DNA from: Algoriphagus sp.
GTDB taxonomy: Bacteria; Bacteroidota; Bacteroidia; Cytophagales; Cyclobacteriaceae
Assembly: GCF_024305035.1 (NCBI RefSeq)
Contig: NZ_JAMWZB010000033.1
Coordinates: 1 to 51,575, forward strand
Length of the DNA: 51,575 nt
Direction of reading: 5' to 3'
Program-made: the position numbers and the translations under genes
Notes under the pieces: model-generated
Seen by the model: only the letters and a program-made list of their open reading frames with translations
Databases searched by the model: none
What the model was told of the DNA's origin: nothing
In this document: one piece after another, positions 34,041-43,529 of the stretch
Position numbering within the stretch: the first letter of the stretch is position 1
Layout of the letters: every line of letters begins with the position of its first letter

Positions 34041-34647
34041 GATTCCCCTTAAATTTCTCTACCGTAACAGTTTTAGCTGAAGAGGCACCTTCCCGCTGAA
34101 AAACCTTTAGAATGGTCAGTACTAAAATCTTCAAATCCAATGAAAAGCTCAAATTATCTACATAATAGACATCAAGTTCAAATCTTCTATTCCATTCCAG
34201 AAGATTTCTACCATTGATTTGTGCTAGGCCGGTAATTCCGGGTCTAACTTCATGTCTTCTCATTTGAGTTTTAGAATAGAGAGGCATATATTCAACTAAC
34301 AAAGGTCGTGGGCCAATCAAACTCATATTTCCTACAAGAACATTAACCAATTGAGGGATTTCATCCAGTGAGGATTGTCTTAAAATTTTCCCAAAAAAGG
34401 TAAGTCTTTCATCATCTGGAAGTAATTCATTATCAAGCCCTACCCGATCGTTCATCGTCTTAAATTTAATCACCTTAAATATTTCCCCATTTTTCCCAGG
34501 TCTATCCTGAAAATAAAAAGCCTTCCCATCGTTAAGAATAAAAAGTGTACAAAAAATGACTACAAAAAACGGAAATAATAAAATCAATACGATTAAAGAG
34601 ATAAAGAGATCAAGAAACCGCTTGAAAAAGCGCTGATATATTTTCAT
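34030..34647 (-). CDS. PglC/EpsL-like initiating phosphoglycosyltransferase
   Basis: A 205-residue monotopic phosphoglycosyltransferase that starts glycan assembly by moving a sugar-1-phosphate from UDP-sugar to undecaprenyl phosphate. It has the short form: one N-terminal hydrophobic helix (residues ~10-35), then FYFQDRPGKNGEIFKVIKFKTM, LRQSSLDEIPQLVNVL with the catalytic Asp95-Glu96 pair, MSLIGPRPLLVEY and RHEVRPGITGLAQINGRN. Short PglC-type enzymes favour diamino- or amino-dideoxy sugars such as bacillosamine, fitting the adjacent aminotransferase. It overlaps the GT4 gene upstream by four bases. It is the only initiating transferase seen in the window. Confidence 0.94.
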   Translation of the reverse strand: MKIYQRFFKRFLDLFISLIVLILLFPFFVVIFCTLFILNDGKAFYFQDRPGKNGEIFKVIKFKTMNDRVGLDNELLPDDERLTFFGKILRQSSLDEIPQLVNVLVGNMSLIGPRPLLVEYMPLYSKTQMRRHEVRPGITGLAQINGRNLLEWNRRFELDVYYVDNLSFSLDLKILVLTILKVFQREGASSAKTVTVEKFKGNHDG

Positions 34648-35885
34648 TGGTTGATCACTTTTTCTCCAATCAATTGAATGTACTTAGACGAAAGGATCTC
34701 TCGGTCAAAATTCTCTTTAACAAACGCATAGCCATTGTTACCTTCCTCGGCTAATCTGGAAGGATTTTTCAAATACTGAACTATCACTTCTTTATAATGG
34801 TCCGCGTTTTCTGGCTCAACATAAGACCCTGATTTTGAATCCTCTACAAGCTCTTTACTTACTCCGTCAATGGCCATCAAAACGGGCTTTTTACAAGACA
34901 TGTAATCGAAGGTCTTATTGGAATAAATGGTCTTAAATGTATCTGCCTTTTTTAAAATACTAGCGCCCATATCTGAAGCTAAAATGTATTGAAAAACTTC
35001 AGACTTAGGTACTGGATCGAGAAACTCCACATTGGTGATTTTACGACGTTTCTTTTCTTCAATTAGGAAAGGCTTCTGCATTCCCATCCCTATCAGGACA
35101 AATAAAACCGATGTCTCTTTTAGTAATTCGGCAGCATCAAATACTTGCTCGAGATGATTTGCTACGCCATGGGCACCGACATACGTCACTACAAAGCGGT
35201 TTTCCCATTTCATTTTTTTCCTAAATCCTTTTGCATCAAATGAGGCCAACAATTTTTCAGAAAGCCTAAAATCAGCACCATTGGGAATAAAGATGATCTT
35301 TTCAGCATCTATGTTCTTATCATTCACCAAACTTTTTTTGAACGCAGGAGTAAGGACATTAATCAAATGAGCCTTTTTATAAATAAACTTCTCCAAAGAA
35401 AAAGCCATTTTAATGACCCAACTATTAGTCAAGACCTGTGTATCTATAGCCGACTCCGGCCACAAGTCACGGACTTCAAAAATGAAGGGAATTCTTTTGA
35501 TTCGAGAAATGATATAACCACTGATTCCGATAAATAATGGCGGAGAGGTTACTAGGATAAAGTCATATTTTTCTTTGCAAAGGAATATTCCAGCAAATGT
35601 TGAGGAAAACATGAATGAAAAGTATCCCCATAAACGCCCTAAGAAATTAGAATTATAGGATTCAGAAACGTGGGTCCTGACTACATTTACCTTCCCTTGT
35701 TTCTTTTTCCTGAACAACCTGCTTTTGTACTCTGGCCTTTTTTTACTTCCGTTGTAATGAACCATTCCTGCAACAACGGTTACCGTATGTCCTTGATCAA
35801 TCCAATTTGCAGCCATCTCGTTGAAGCGTGAACCACCTGGATCATCATCTTCTAAAAAATACTGATGAATTAAAAGTATATTCAT
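34644..35885 (-). CDS. WbuB-like GT4 glycosyltransferase
   Basis: A 413-residue GT-B enzyme. It begins NILLIHQYFLEDDDPGGSRFNEMA, as in the WbuB group, and has VTSPPLFIGISGYIISRIKRIPFIFEVRDLWPESA, NVLTPAFKKSL, FIPNGADF, and a donor half with VTYVGAHGVANHLEQVFDA, LIGMGMQKPFL and YIYSNKTFDYMSCKKPVLMAI-type text near residues 310-335. It overlaps both neighbours by four bases. Being next to the initiating transferase suggests that it adds an early sugar of the repeat. Specificity unknown. Confidence 0.9.
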   Translation of the reverse strand: MNILLIHQYFLEDDDPGGSRFNEMAANWIDQGHTVTVVAGMVHYNGSKKRPEYKSRLFRKKKQGKVNVVRTHVSESYNSNFLGRLWGYFSFMFSSTFAGIFLCKEKYDFILVTSPPLFIGISGYIISRIKRIPFIFEVRDLWPESAIDTQVLTNSWVIKMAFSLEKFIYKKAHLINVLTPAFKKSLVNDKNIDAEKIIFIPNGADFRLSEKLLASFDAKGFRKKMKWENRFVVTYVGAHGVANHLEQVFDAAELLKETSVLFVLIGMGMQKPFLIEEKKRRKITNVEFLDPVPKSEVFQYILASDMGASILKKADTFKTIYSNKTFDYMSCKKPVLMAIDGVSKELVEDSKSGSYVEPENADHYKEVIVQYLKNPSRLAEEGNNGYAFVKENFDREILSSKYIQLIGEKVINQ

Positions 35886-37795
35886 TTGAGTTGATAAGAA
35901 ATTTGGGTTTCTAATTCATTATTTTCCAGAGGGAGTTTTAAACGAGAAATCCTTCTCATTTCTCCATAATGCTCACTGTAATATCCTTGCTCAGCCGTTT
36001 CTTGATTCCATAAAAAGTTTCTATCAATATCCTTACTCGGATTAATTTTCAAAAGATCAGTAGGTTCAAAGTTCCAAATTTGCACTGCAGCGGTATGATC
36101 AGGGACTTGAAGTATGCTGTCTTGCACTTTCCACTTACTTTCCCCTTTAATTTTAATTATTCTCCTTTTGTGGCTGCAATTTCTAAAAATAAATCTGAAT
36201 GCGGAAATCTCACCCTCAAATTCCCAAAAAGTTTCCTTTTCAGAAAATGCTGCTCGCTTTGCCTGGGTCCAATAGAACCAAATAAACCGGCTTCCTTTTA
36301 ACATTTGGCTTTCATTTTCAACCATCACCGTGTTATGACCCAACGTTCCCTCAAAATTCTTTTTGAGCTCTTCCTGGCAATTATATTGATAGGTCCCAGC
36401 ATCTAAAAGAATATTTTTTCCTTCTACCCAAATATCAAGATGCAGATTATCTGCCTGTTGTGGTCGATCTTTATGGTTTCCACATCTTACAAAAGTTAGT
36501 GTCCCTTGGTCTCTTAATAGGTAAAATCCACCGATTTCAAAACTATAGGCTCCATCGTCTCTACGGATTGGGCTAAATTTTGATTCACTCGAAGCATTGG
36601 ACCTACCCCACCAATAGGCATCTTCCAAGAAAGGCTCATCATAAAATTGTTTTCCAGTCAAAAGGAGATGCAATGCTTCTAATTGGGGACGGTAATCTCT
36701 AAAAGGCATGGAAGAAAAAGGGAAAAATAACGCGCCGTCATTGGCACCATAATTTGGCAAATATCCTGACTTTCCATCCTGGCATACTAAAAGAAAAGCA
36801 AGTGACTTATACGCTCTCTGGTAAACTAGCTTTGAAAAGGGCCGTTGATGAATTTCAGTAAGCCTAATTCCCAAAGTCAGCAGTTGAATAACTACCCGAT
36901 GATAATTCATACTGAACTGAAGAAAAGTTCCATCTGAATAGATTTGATAGGCCACTTCTTTCTCAAACCACTTCCTCCCTTTCTTAGCCCACTGTTTGGT
37001 TTGAGGAATAAACGGGAAAAGAAGATCTGAAACTGCAAGCAGTAGGGTTTCAGTAATTGCATGATTATTTCTTACTGCGATCCTTGAAAAATTGATATGA
37101 TGATAAACATGATGTAAAGACCAATAAATAACCGGCTGTAATTTTTCCCAAAACTTTTGGTCAAAAACTGGCGAATCTTTGTAATAATAAATAGCAAAGC
37201 ACCAATTAAACAATCTTAAAGATATCTCTTGGCTACATCGCCAATTCGGCCCTGAATTTATTGGATTATGGTCAATCCAGCTTTCCATCTCTGATTTTAC
37301 CCATGAGGAATGATCGCTTCCTGTGCTTTGATCGTATCGGATCATATCCAGTAAAAAGGTAAACCTCGATTTTTCCCACACGTATTTAATATCCCCTAAG
37401 TCAGGGTCAAAATCCGGAATTTTACTCCAATGGGTATCCCTTTGAAACTTATTCCCACTAATTGGATGAGTCACCCAATCGTAATCAAGTCCTAGGTCAA
37501 TTTCATGTCTGAAAAAAAATTGAAAGACCCCACCCTTCATTTTGGAAACTCTACGCTCTAACTCTTCAGAATTAAATTCATAAGAAGGAAGATCAATTCT
37601 GGAATCATAAAAAAAACCAGGAGAATTTGCTTTCCAGTTTTCCCACGAAATAAAGGAAATGGCCTTGGGATGCTGTGGGTGCCTACGTTTTAAAACTCCT
37701 GATTTCTTTTCAATCTCATGCCAAACTCGGTAAAGTGTATACCTTATACCCATGTTGAAGATAAATTGAACACCTAATTTAAATTTCTTCAGCAT
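35882..37795 (-). CDS. Heparinase II/III-like protein
   Basis: A 637-residue protein of the heparinase II/III family. The N-terminal ~350 residues look like the (alpha/alpha) toroid, with RIAVRNNHAITET (N244, H245) and FSMNYHRVVIQL (Y298). The C-terminal part, from ~420, is the beta-sandwich with DNLHLDIWVEGKNILLDAGTYQYNC (H452). The N-Y-H order and the 54-residue N-to-Y interval match the catalytic residues known for heparinase III-type lyases (PL12). No signal peptide is evident, which is unusual for a secreted lyase. It sits 9 bases after the fused oxidoreductase gene, in an arrangement seen in several exopolysaccharide loci. A glycan-editing or epimerase-like role is possible; lyase activity is untested. 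Confidence 0.88.
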   Translation of the reverse strand: MLKKFKLGVQFIFNMGIRYTLYRVWHEIEKKSGVLKRRHPQHPKAISFISWENWKANSPGFFYDSRIDLPSYEFNSEELERRVSKMKGGVFQFFFRHEIDLGLDYDWVTHPISGNKFQRDTHWSKIPDFDPDLGDIKYVWEKSRFTFLLDMIRYDQSTGSDHSSWVKSEMESWIDHNPINSGPNWRCSQEISLRLFNWCFAIYYYKDSPVFDQKFWEKLQPVIYWSLHHVYHHINFSRIAVRNNHAITETLLLAVSDLLFPFIPQTKQWAKKGRKWFEKEVAYQIYSDGTFLQFSMNYHRVVIQLLTLGIRLTEIHQRPFSKLVYQRAYKSLAFLLVCQDGKSGYLPNYGANDGALFFPFSSMPFRDYRPQLEALHLLLTGKQFYDEPFLEDAYWWGRSNASSESKFSPIRRDDGAYSFEIGGFYLLRDQGTLTFVRCGNHKDRPQQADNLHLDIWVEGKNILLDAGTYQYNCQEELKKNFEGTLGHNTVMVENESQMLKGSRFIWFYWTQAKRAAFSEKETFWEFEGEISAFRFIFRNCSHKRRIIKIKGESKWKVQDSILQVPDHTAAVQIWNFEPTDLLKINPSKDIDRNFLWNQETAEQGYYSEHYGEMRRISRLKLPLENNELETQISYQLK

Positions 37796-37804
37796 TTAAT
37801 TAAA

Positions 37805-39940
37805 TCAAACTTTTTCCCAAGTGCCAGTACTTAGACTGCGGATGGAAGCCAATGCCGCTTTACTCACATTAAAGAGTTCCTCTGGCCGGATGGGTACCTC
37901 TCCTCCATTTTGAATAAAATCAAAATAACTTGCAAACTGATTTTTATGGCCTTTATCTAATTTAGTTTTTAAGGATTTAAAACCAGAAACTCCAAAACCT
38001 ACAGTTGATCTAAAATTATCCATAATTATGGTTTTTTCGTTCCAATACACCTCTAACCGTTCCTTACTGTATGCTTTTGAGCCATTAGAGAAGTAATTTA
38101 TTACCGAACTGCTTCCATTCTCATGCTTGAGTAAAATACTTCCATTATCAGTATTTTCCTGGGGTTCCAAGCCAAGGGCATTCATACAAACTTCACGGAT
38201 AGGAGAACCAGATAAAAAAACTGCGAGGTCTAAAAAATGACAAGCCTCACCAATAATTCTTCCACCCCCGACCTTCATGTCATGCACCCAAACATTTGAC
38301 GGTATAAATCCGGCATTCATCGTGGCGATGAGCTGAATTGGAGTTCCAGAATTTCCCAATGCTTTTTTAATAGCTTGGGTGTGGGGGGAAAATCTTCGAT
38401 TAAATCCAACCATCAGAGATGCCTTATCTTGACTCCAATACGTTTTTTCTACCGCATGAAGCTCATCCTCTGAGATGGCTAAGGGCTTCTCTACAAACAC
38501 ATGCTTCCCTTTATTTAGGCTATCCATGACTAGTTTTGCATGTGAATTATGCCTTGTGGTAATAATTACATGATCTACCTCGAGGTCGTTTAAGATCGCC
38601 TCATTATCTGTAGTGGAATTTTCAATTCCATGCTTTTTTGCCAATTGGGTCCCTGTAAGTCCTCCTGCTGAGGAAATATACTTCAACCGAATAGGCAGAT
38701 TCTTGATTGCTGGGAGCATGGTCATTTTTGTAAAGTTTCCAGCTCCAATAATCCCAGCTACTCCTTTTCCTTTTCCAAACTTAGGGGAAGAAATTTTTAA
38801 AACATGACCTGAATCATCCTTGTTTTTAGACTCGCTTTCAGGATATACCAAAATACTGGCAATCGATTTGGAGGTACCGATTTCACCATAAATCTGAAAA
38901 TAATCGGCAAGGGCTACTTTTTGGGTAATTAATGGTTTAACATTGAGTTTACCTGATTGAAGGGAAAATAAGATCGATTCAAAATTTCGCTTTTCTGTCC
39001 ACCTCACATAGGGTAAAGGATAATCTATTCCCTTTTGCTCGTAATCATCATCATATCTACCCGGACCATAGGAACAACTCACCTGAAAACTAAGCTCTTT
39101 TTCATAAAAATCTGCTCTAGAGATCTCCAGCCCTATTACACCAACTAAGATGATCCTGCCCCGTTTTCTGGACATTTTAGCTGCCTGTGAAATAATTTCA
39201 TTTGACTTGGCGGATGCCGTTATAATCACCCCATCAGCCCCGATCCCATCAGTAAGTTGCATGACTGTCTTAACCGGATCAGAAGCTCCTCCGGGATTAA
39301 TGGCAGTTACGCCAAAACGTTCGGCAATCGCACATTTTTGAGGATCTAGATCAATTCCAATGACCCGACATCCATTGGCGATTAACATCTGAGCAGTCAA
39401 CAAACCGATCAAGCCTAACCCGGTAACTACAATGGTTTCTCCAAAAGTCGGGTTGCAAAGTCGGATTCCTTGTAGCCCTATTGAAGCAATCACGGTAAAT
39501 ACAGCTTCTTCACTGCTTACTCCATCTGGGATTTTGGCAACAAGATTCTTTGGAACATTGACATATTCAGCATGGGGTCCATTGGATACTACCCTGTCTC
39601 CTACTTGTATTCCGCCCACACCTTCCCCTACTTGTTGGACTACACCGACGTTACAATACCCTAATGGAAGAGGCTGTTCGAGTTTATTGAAGACCGTTTC
39701 TAGCGTAGGAATTAATCCTTCGGCTTGGATTTTATCCAACACCATTTTAACCTTGTCAGGCTGTTGTCTTGCTTTTTGAATTAAATTGGCTTTGCCAAAT
39801 TCCACTAACATTCGTTCGGTACCCAGTGAAACCAAAGAATGTGTGGTTCGGATTAAAACAGCACCTTTCGAAACCATAGGTGCCGGTAAATCTTCTAATC
39901 GTGTTTCTCCGGTTTTAAAGGACTGTATAATTTGTTTCAT
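37805..39940 (-). CDS. Fused zinc-alcohol-dehydrogenase-like / Gfo-Idh-MocA oxidoreductase
   Basis: A 711-residue two-domain protein. Residues ~1-360 are a medium-chain dehydrogenase (LGYCNVGVVQQVGEGVGGIQVGDRVVSNGPHAEYV, then the Rossmann block VVTGLGLIGLLTAQMLIANGC). Residues ~395-711 are a Gfo/Idh/MocA enzyme (VAGIIGAGNFTKMTMLPAI, HVFVEKPLAISEDEL with the EKP motif, MVGFNRRFSPH, GGGRIIGEACHFLDL). Such bi-domain oxidoreductases are repeatedly found beside heparinase II/III-like proteins in polysaccharide clusters; their reaction is not established. It overlaps the next upstream gene by four bases. The two NAD(P) sites could carry out consecutive redox steps on a nucleotide sugar, which is inference. 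Confidence 0.9.
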   Translation of the reverse strand: MKQIIQSFKTGETRLEDLPAPMVSKGAVLIRTTHSLVSLGTERMLVEFGKANLIQKARQQPDKVKMVLDKIQAEGLIPTLETVFNKLEQPLPLGYCNVGVVQQVGEGVGGIQVGDRVVSNGPHAEYVNVPKNLVAKIPDGVSSEEAVFTVIASIGLQGIRLCNPTFGETIVVTGLGLIGLLTAQMLIANGCRVIGIDLDPQKCAIAERFGVTAINPGGASDPVKTVMQLTDGIGADGVIITASAKSNEIISQAAKMSRKRGRIILVGVIGLEISRADFYEKELSFQVSCSYGPGRYDDDYEQKGIDYPLPYVRWTEKRNFESILFSLQSGKLNVKPLITQKVALADYFQIYGEIGTSKSIASILVYPESESKNKDDSGHVLKISSPKFGKGKGVAGIIGAGNFTKMTMLPAIKNLPIRLKYISSAGGLTGTQLAKKHGIENSTTDNEAILNDLEVDHVIITTRHNSHAKLVMDSLNKGKHVFVEKPLAISEDELHAVEKTYWSQDKASLMVGFNRRFSPHTQAIKKALGNSGTPIQLIATMNAGFIPSNVWVHDMKVGGGRIIGEACHFLDLAVFLSGSPIREVCMNALGLEPQENTDNGSILLKHENGSSSVINYFSNGSKAYSKERLEVYWNEKTIIMDNFRSTVGFGVSGFKSLKTKLDKGHKNQFASYFDFIQNGGEVPIRPEELFNVSKAALASIRSLSTGTWEKV

Positions 39941-41466
39941 ATATCGTTGGGCTTGAGAAGCTGTAAGCGAATTAAATCTTCCAGTTCCAAACTTAATTTT
40001 GTTGATTTTAATGTCTTTAACTCGTCTCCCTTTTCTTTATTCTGAATGGAACGGCCTATTTCATCATACATTTTTCTCAGATAGGCGAGTTTATCCGTTC
40101 GGTAAGATCTGAGTATTCGGCTATTGGATTCACTTTCATACCTCATGGAGTCTTGAATGTATGCTCGTTTTCCAGAAACTGTAAACTCTACATATTCACG
40201 CATTCCAATTCGGTTGGATCCCACATCAGAAAGAGAAATTACTCCAAAAGCCCCGTTTGATAAGACGATTTGAATCGTTAATTCCATTGGATTGGGTTGA
40301 AATACTTTTAAATCAGTCCAATCCGGATAATCGTTGATATACAGAAAATGATCAATCCAATGGCATCCATTTGAAATAATCCTACTTCCCGAAACAGGCC
40401 AGTTGTACCAGTGATACTCATTTAAAGGAATTTCAAAAACTGTCGCCTTGAAATTAATGGGCTCCCCTTTGGTAACTGCTAAATCTTCAAAAATAAAGTC
40501 ATTAAAGATTTGATAGCGCTTTTGAAAACATTGATAAAATGGCGTCTTTTTTTCTTCCAAAGATTTCAATACCCTTTCATAATCCTCCCAATTGGTTGCA
40601 ACAGGCTTCTCAATAACAGGAATAATGCCGTGATTTATCGCCATTTCAGCTAGACCGGCGTGGGTATGGTGAAACCCCGCAATTAACCACACTGGATAAG
40701 CAAAATCGTCTCGATCCGGAAGTGGGCTAGTAGATACAGCGTCAACTTCAGGTTTTAAAAGAAGGGCAGGGTCTATTTCGTGAATTTTAGCTAATCGAAC
40801 ATGGGGGTTGAGGTAAGGTAACGTAATTGTTCTTGCGTAATTCCCATATCCAAAAAGTACCGAAAATATTCCGTTGCCTTTTTTTGGTTTTGCATTGAAT
40901 TGAATCTCCTTTTTGCTAGGAAAGGCTTCCCCTATTTCTTGAAAAACCTGACCTTGAACCAAGGATTTTAACTCATGCATTTGCGCAGAACTCGGAAACT
41001 GATCTTTCCCAGAGATCGTAGGGAAACAAAAGGATAAATCCTTGAGCAAATCTTGGTATCGTTCTGGATCTGCTAAATTAGCCCAACCTTTAGGTAGTGT
41101 ATCTTGAGGCTGAACTTCAAGGATACCTTGTTCAGAAACCGCTAAAAAAGATTGATAATTTTGTGCTGAAGGATGAAAAAACCAACATAACCCTTTTTCG
41201 GTTTTCCCTAAACCCGCCACCATCCATTTATCATTCCTGATTTTTTCAGAGACTGATCGTGAAAAGGACTTTCGAATGACGTCTATGGGCCTGTAGACTT
41301 TAAAATAATTCCAGATTTTTCTCCATTTGGACCCCGTATAGCTTATTCCACTATTCCCACTAGGCATTAAAGCCACATAGGCTATGGGCTCTAAAGCCAG
41401 CTCACCTGAATTGACATAAGGGTTAGGTAAGTGATGATATAATTTACCATTAAATCCTAGTTCCAT
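39937..41466 (-). CDS. Gfo/Idh/MocA-family protein with long N-terminal extension
   Basis: A 509-residue protein. Residues ~205-480 resemble Gfo/Idh/MocA oxidoreductases: FSVLFGYGNYARTITLPYL (Rossmann glycine motif slightly degenerate), VWLIAGFHHTHAGLAEMAINHGIIPVIEKPVATNWEDY (EKP motif) and GSRIISNGCHWIDHFLY, where the C-H-W-I-D parallels the catalytic C-H-F-L-D of relatives. Residues 1-200 are an extra region without a recognised motif, roughly doubling the usual ~340-residue length. It overlaps its neighbours and belongs to the trio with the fused oxidoreductase and the heparinase-like gene. Probably a cytoplasmic redox step on a sugar; substrate unknown. Confidence 0.82.
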   Translation of the reverse strand: MELGFNGKLYHHLPNPYVNSGELALEPIAYVALMPSGNSGISYTGSKWRKIWNYFKVYRPIDVIRKSFSRSVSEKIRNDKWMVAGLGKTEKGLCWFFHPSAQNYQSFLAVSEQGILEVQPQDTLPKGWANLADPERYQDLLKDLSFCFPTISGKDQFPSSAQMHELKSLVQGQVFQEIGEAFPSKKEIQFNAKPKKGNGIFSVLFGYGNYARTITLPYLNPHVRLAKIHEIDPALLLKPEVDAVSTSPLPDRDDFAYPVWLIAGFHHTHAGLAEMAINHGIIPVIEKPVATNWEDYERVLKSLEEKKTPFYQCFQKRYQIFNDFIFEDLAVTKGEPINFKATVFEIPLNEYHWYNWPVSGSRIISNGCHWIDHFLYINDYPDWTDLKVFQPNPMELTIQIVLSNGAFGVISLSDVGSNRIGMREYVEFTVSGKRAYIQDSMRYESESNSRILRSYRTDKLAYLRKMYDEIGRSIQNKEKGDELKTLKSTKLSLELEDLIRLQLLKPNDI

Positions 41467-42476
41467 AAATGAAATCGCTCGAGTAGGTTTACCACTGAAT
41501 TAGAAATGATAAGTTTAGGCTCTGGAAGTTCTTTTTCCTGGCTAAGGCGAATCGCCTTGGAAATCGATTCGACCGAATAGGGATTAAACGTGGCTGAAGG
41601 CTTAATGACCTCATGAACAAAGGGTAGATCAGAGGCAAGGACCGGCATTCCATATTGGGCAGCCTCAAGTAATCCTAGGCCAAAACTTTCCAGCGAGGAA
41701 GGAAAAATTAAACAGCCTCCCGTTTGATATATTTCCGATAAACGGGTGGAATCGCACCAGCCTAAATTTTTAATTTTTATTCCCTGAGCCGCTGCTTGTT
41801 CAATTTGTTGAATGAGTTGAGGATATTGCTGACTTATCGTAAGGTAAAGACTCATCTGTGGATGGTCTTTGCTGGCTTGGATAAAGGCAGGGATCAGTTG
41901 ATGGTGCATCTTATTCGGATGCCCATCGGAGATGTAATACAACTGATTTTTATTTCTTTCTTTCTTTCCTAGGGTCTCTGCAATCGGTTTGAAAAATGGA
42001 ATTCGTTTGATCTGAGAAGGCGATATTCCCCAATGATCTTGCAGCCCTTGCTCCATAAATTTAGTCTGGACCAACCAATGATCCGTATTTCTTTTAAGGT
42101 ATCTGACAACCCAGGATTTTAACTTATAACTGAATGCAGTTTTAAACTCAAATTCAGAACCGGTATAGAACAAAACAGAATTATGCAAATAGGTATCTAC
42201 CTTTGCTTTTAATTTAATTGTAGGAGGAACATTCCCAAAACACAGGACATATTCAAGCTCAGATTTATATTTTTTATAAAAATTATGGCGCTTTTTTAAG
42301 CTATTCGGCAGAAAAGTAGTTCTAGATTCAGGCAAGTGAGCGAAATGGTCTCTTACTCGATTATCCAACAAAAAATGAATCCCTAGACCACTATTCTCAA
42401 TTTCATCAATTAAGTATTCCAATAGCACTTTGCCCCCGCTATTATTGATAAATATGGCATCCAATAATAATTTCAT
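41457..42476 (-). CDS. GT4 family glycosyltransferase
   Basis: A 339-residue GT-B enzyme whose donor half is clear: QLYYISDGHPNKMHHQLIPAF, LGWCDSTRLSEIYQTGGCLIFPSSLESFGLGLLEAAQYGMPVLASDLPFVHEV, with the E-x7-E motif in ESFGLGLLE. The acceptor half begins MKLLLDAIFINNSGGKVLLEYL, an opening shared by a set of Bacteroidota EPS transferases. It overlaps the Gfo/Idh gene by ten bases and follows another GT4 gene after a three-base gap. Sugar unknown. Confidence 0.88.
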   Translation of the reverse strand: MKLLLDAIFINNSGGKVLLEYLIDEIENSGLGIHFLLDNRVRDHFAHLPESRTTFLPNSLKKRHNFYKKYKSELEYVLCFGNVPPTIKLKAKVDTYLHNSVLFYTGSEFEFKTAFSYKLKSWVVRYLKRNTDHWLVQTKFMEQGLQDHWGISPSQIKRIPFFKPIAETLGKKERNKNQLYYISDGHPNKMHHQLIPAFIQASKDHPQMSLYLTISQQYPQLIQQIEQAAAQGIKIKNLGWCDSTRLSEIYQTGGCLIFPSSLESFGLGLLEAAQYGMPVLASDLPFVHEVIKPSATFNPYSVESISKAIRLSQEKELPEPKLIISNSVVNLLERFHLWN

Positions 42477-42479
42477 AGC

Positions 42480-43529
42480 CTAGAGCGAGAAAAAAGAATC
42501 TACAGCGGATTTTGGACTAATTCGTCGGGCTAAGGATTTACTGTTTTTTCCCATTTGTATTTTTTCCTCCAAAGTGAGTGAATAATAATCGTGCAATTTT
42601 TGAACGAGTTGACTCAGATTTAAGGGATCAAAATAATACCCATTATATCCTTCTTTTAGAAAAACAGGCCCTGAACCTACCTGATCAGAAAGTACCAGCG
42701 GCAAGCCCATGGCAGCAAACTCATGAACTACCACTCCAAAAGGTTCATGAATACTAGGCAGACAAAATAAATCAGAATCCTTGCCATGATTGATCAATTC
42801 TTCTTGTGATTCAAAAGGATAGAACTCTACATGAGGATGACTCACCCGGTAATCAGCTGGATTTCCACTTCCTACTATCCGTAAAAATAGCGTAGCTGCT
42901 ATACTGGAAGGTAAAGCCTCAAAAGCGTCAATCAATCGCTGAACATTTTTATTGGCTGAAAGCCTTCCTACATATAGGATTCTAGTAGAATTTAGTGGAC
43001 TGGTATGCTCAAACCATTCTGGCGAACAGGTAAGTAGATTAGGGATTATTTTTGATTTTGAAAACCCCACATTTAGCGCGAAGTTTTCTTGCCTAGGCCC
43101 AGGCACCCAGATAAAATCAAAATATTTTCTATATAGCCAATAACCGAGCACCTTTCTCATTTTATCTTTCAGGGTTCCTTTCCATTGGTTATCACAACCC
43201 ATAATTCGAATCGTTGCTGGCTTACTTTTTTTAAACGCCAAATTCGCTTTTAAATAAAGTTGATCCATCCTTCCAGAGGTCCAAATATGAGTGGGATCGA
43301 AATCAAAAAATAGCTTCTCAGCCTCCGGCCAAGACAGTTTGCTGCGAGGAATCGCTGTCAAAGTAGAAGATGCTTCAAAAGAAAATGGCGTTAACCGTAA
43401 ATGATCCCAATAAACTAACAGAATTTCAGTATTCTTTCGGCGCTCCATTTCTTCAAGGACACCTAAGGTATAGGGCATCACTTCAGAATAAAGCACCAAA
43501 ACTCGGGTATCAGTATTAAATCTGCTCAT
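42480..43529 (-). CDS. GT4 family glycosyltransferase
   Basis: A 349-residue GT-B enzyme. Donor-half landmarks are ILYVGRLSANKNVQRLIDAFEAL, LRIVGSGNPADYR and PSIHEPFGVVVHEFAAMGLPLVLSDQVGSG, with the E-x7-E pair in EPFGVVVHE. The acceptor half (TRVLVLYSEVMPYTLGVLEEM, FIWVPGPRQENFA) is of a WcaI/Shinella-type EPS transferase style. It overlaps the preceding transferase gene by 14 bases, so their translation is probably coupled. Specificity unknown. Confidence 0.88.
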   Translation of the reverse strand: MSRFNTDTRVLVLYSEVMPYTLGVLEEMERRKNTEILLVYWDHLRLTPFSFEASSTLTAIPRSKLSWPEAEKLFFDFDPTHIWTSGRMDQLYLKANLAFKKSKPATIRIMGCDNQWKGTLKDKMRKVLGYWLYRKYFDFIWVPGPRQENFALNVGFSKSKIIPNLLTCSPEWFEHTSPLNSTRILYVGRLSANKNVQRLIDAFEALPSSIAATLFLRIVGSGNPADYRVSHPHVEFYPFESQEELINHGKDSDLFCLPSIHEPFGVVVHEFAAMGLPLVLSDQVGSGPVFLKEGYNGYYFDPLNLSQLVQKLHDYYSLTLEEKIQMGKNSKSLARRISPKSAVDSFFSL

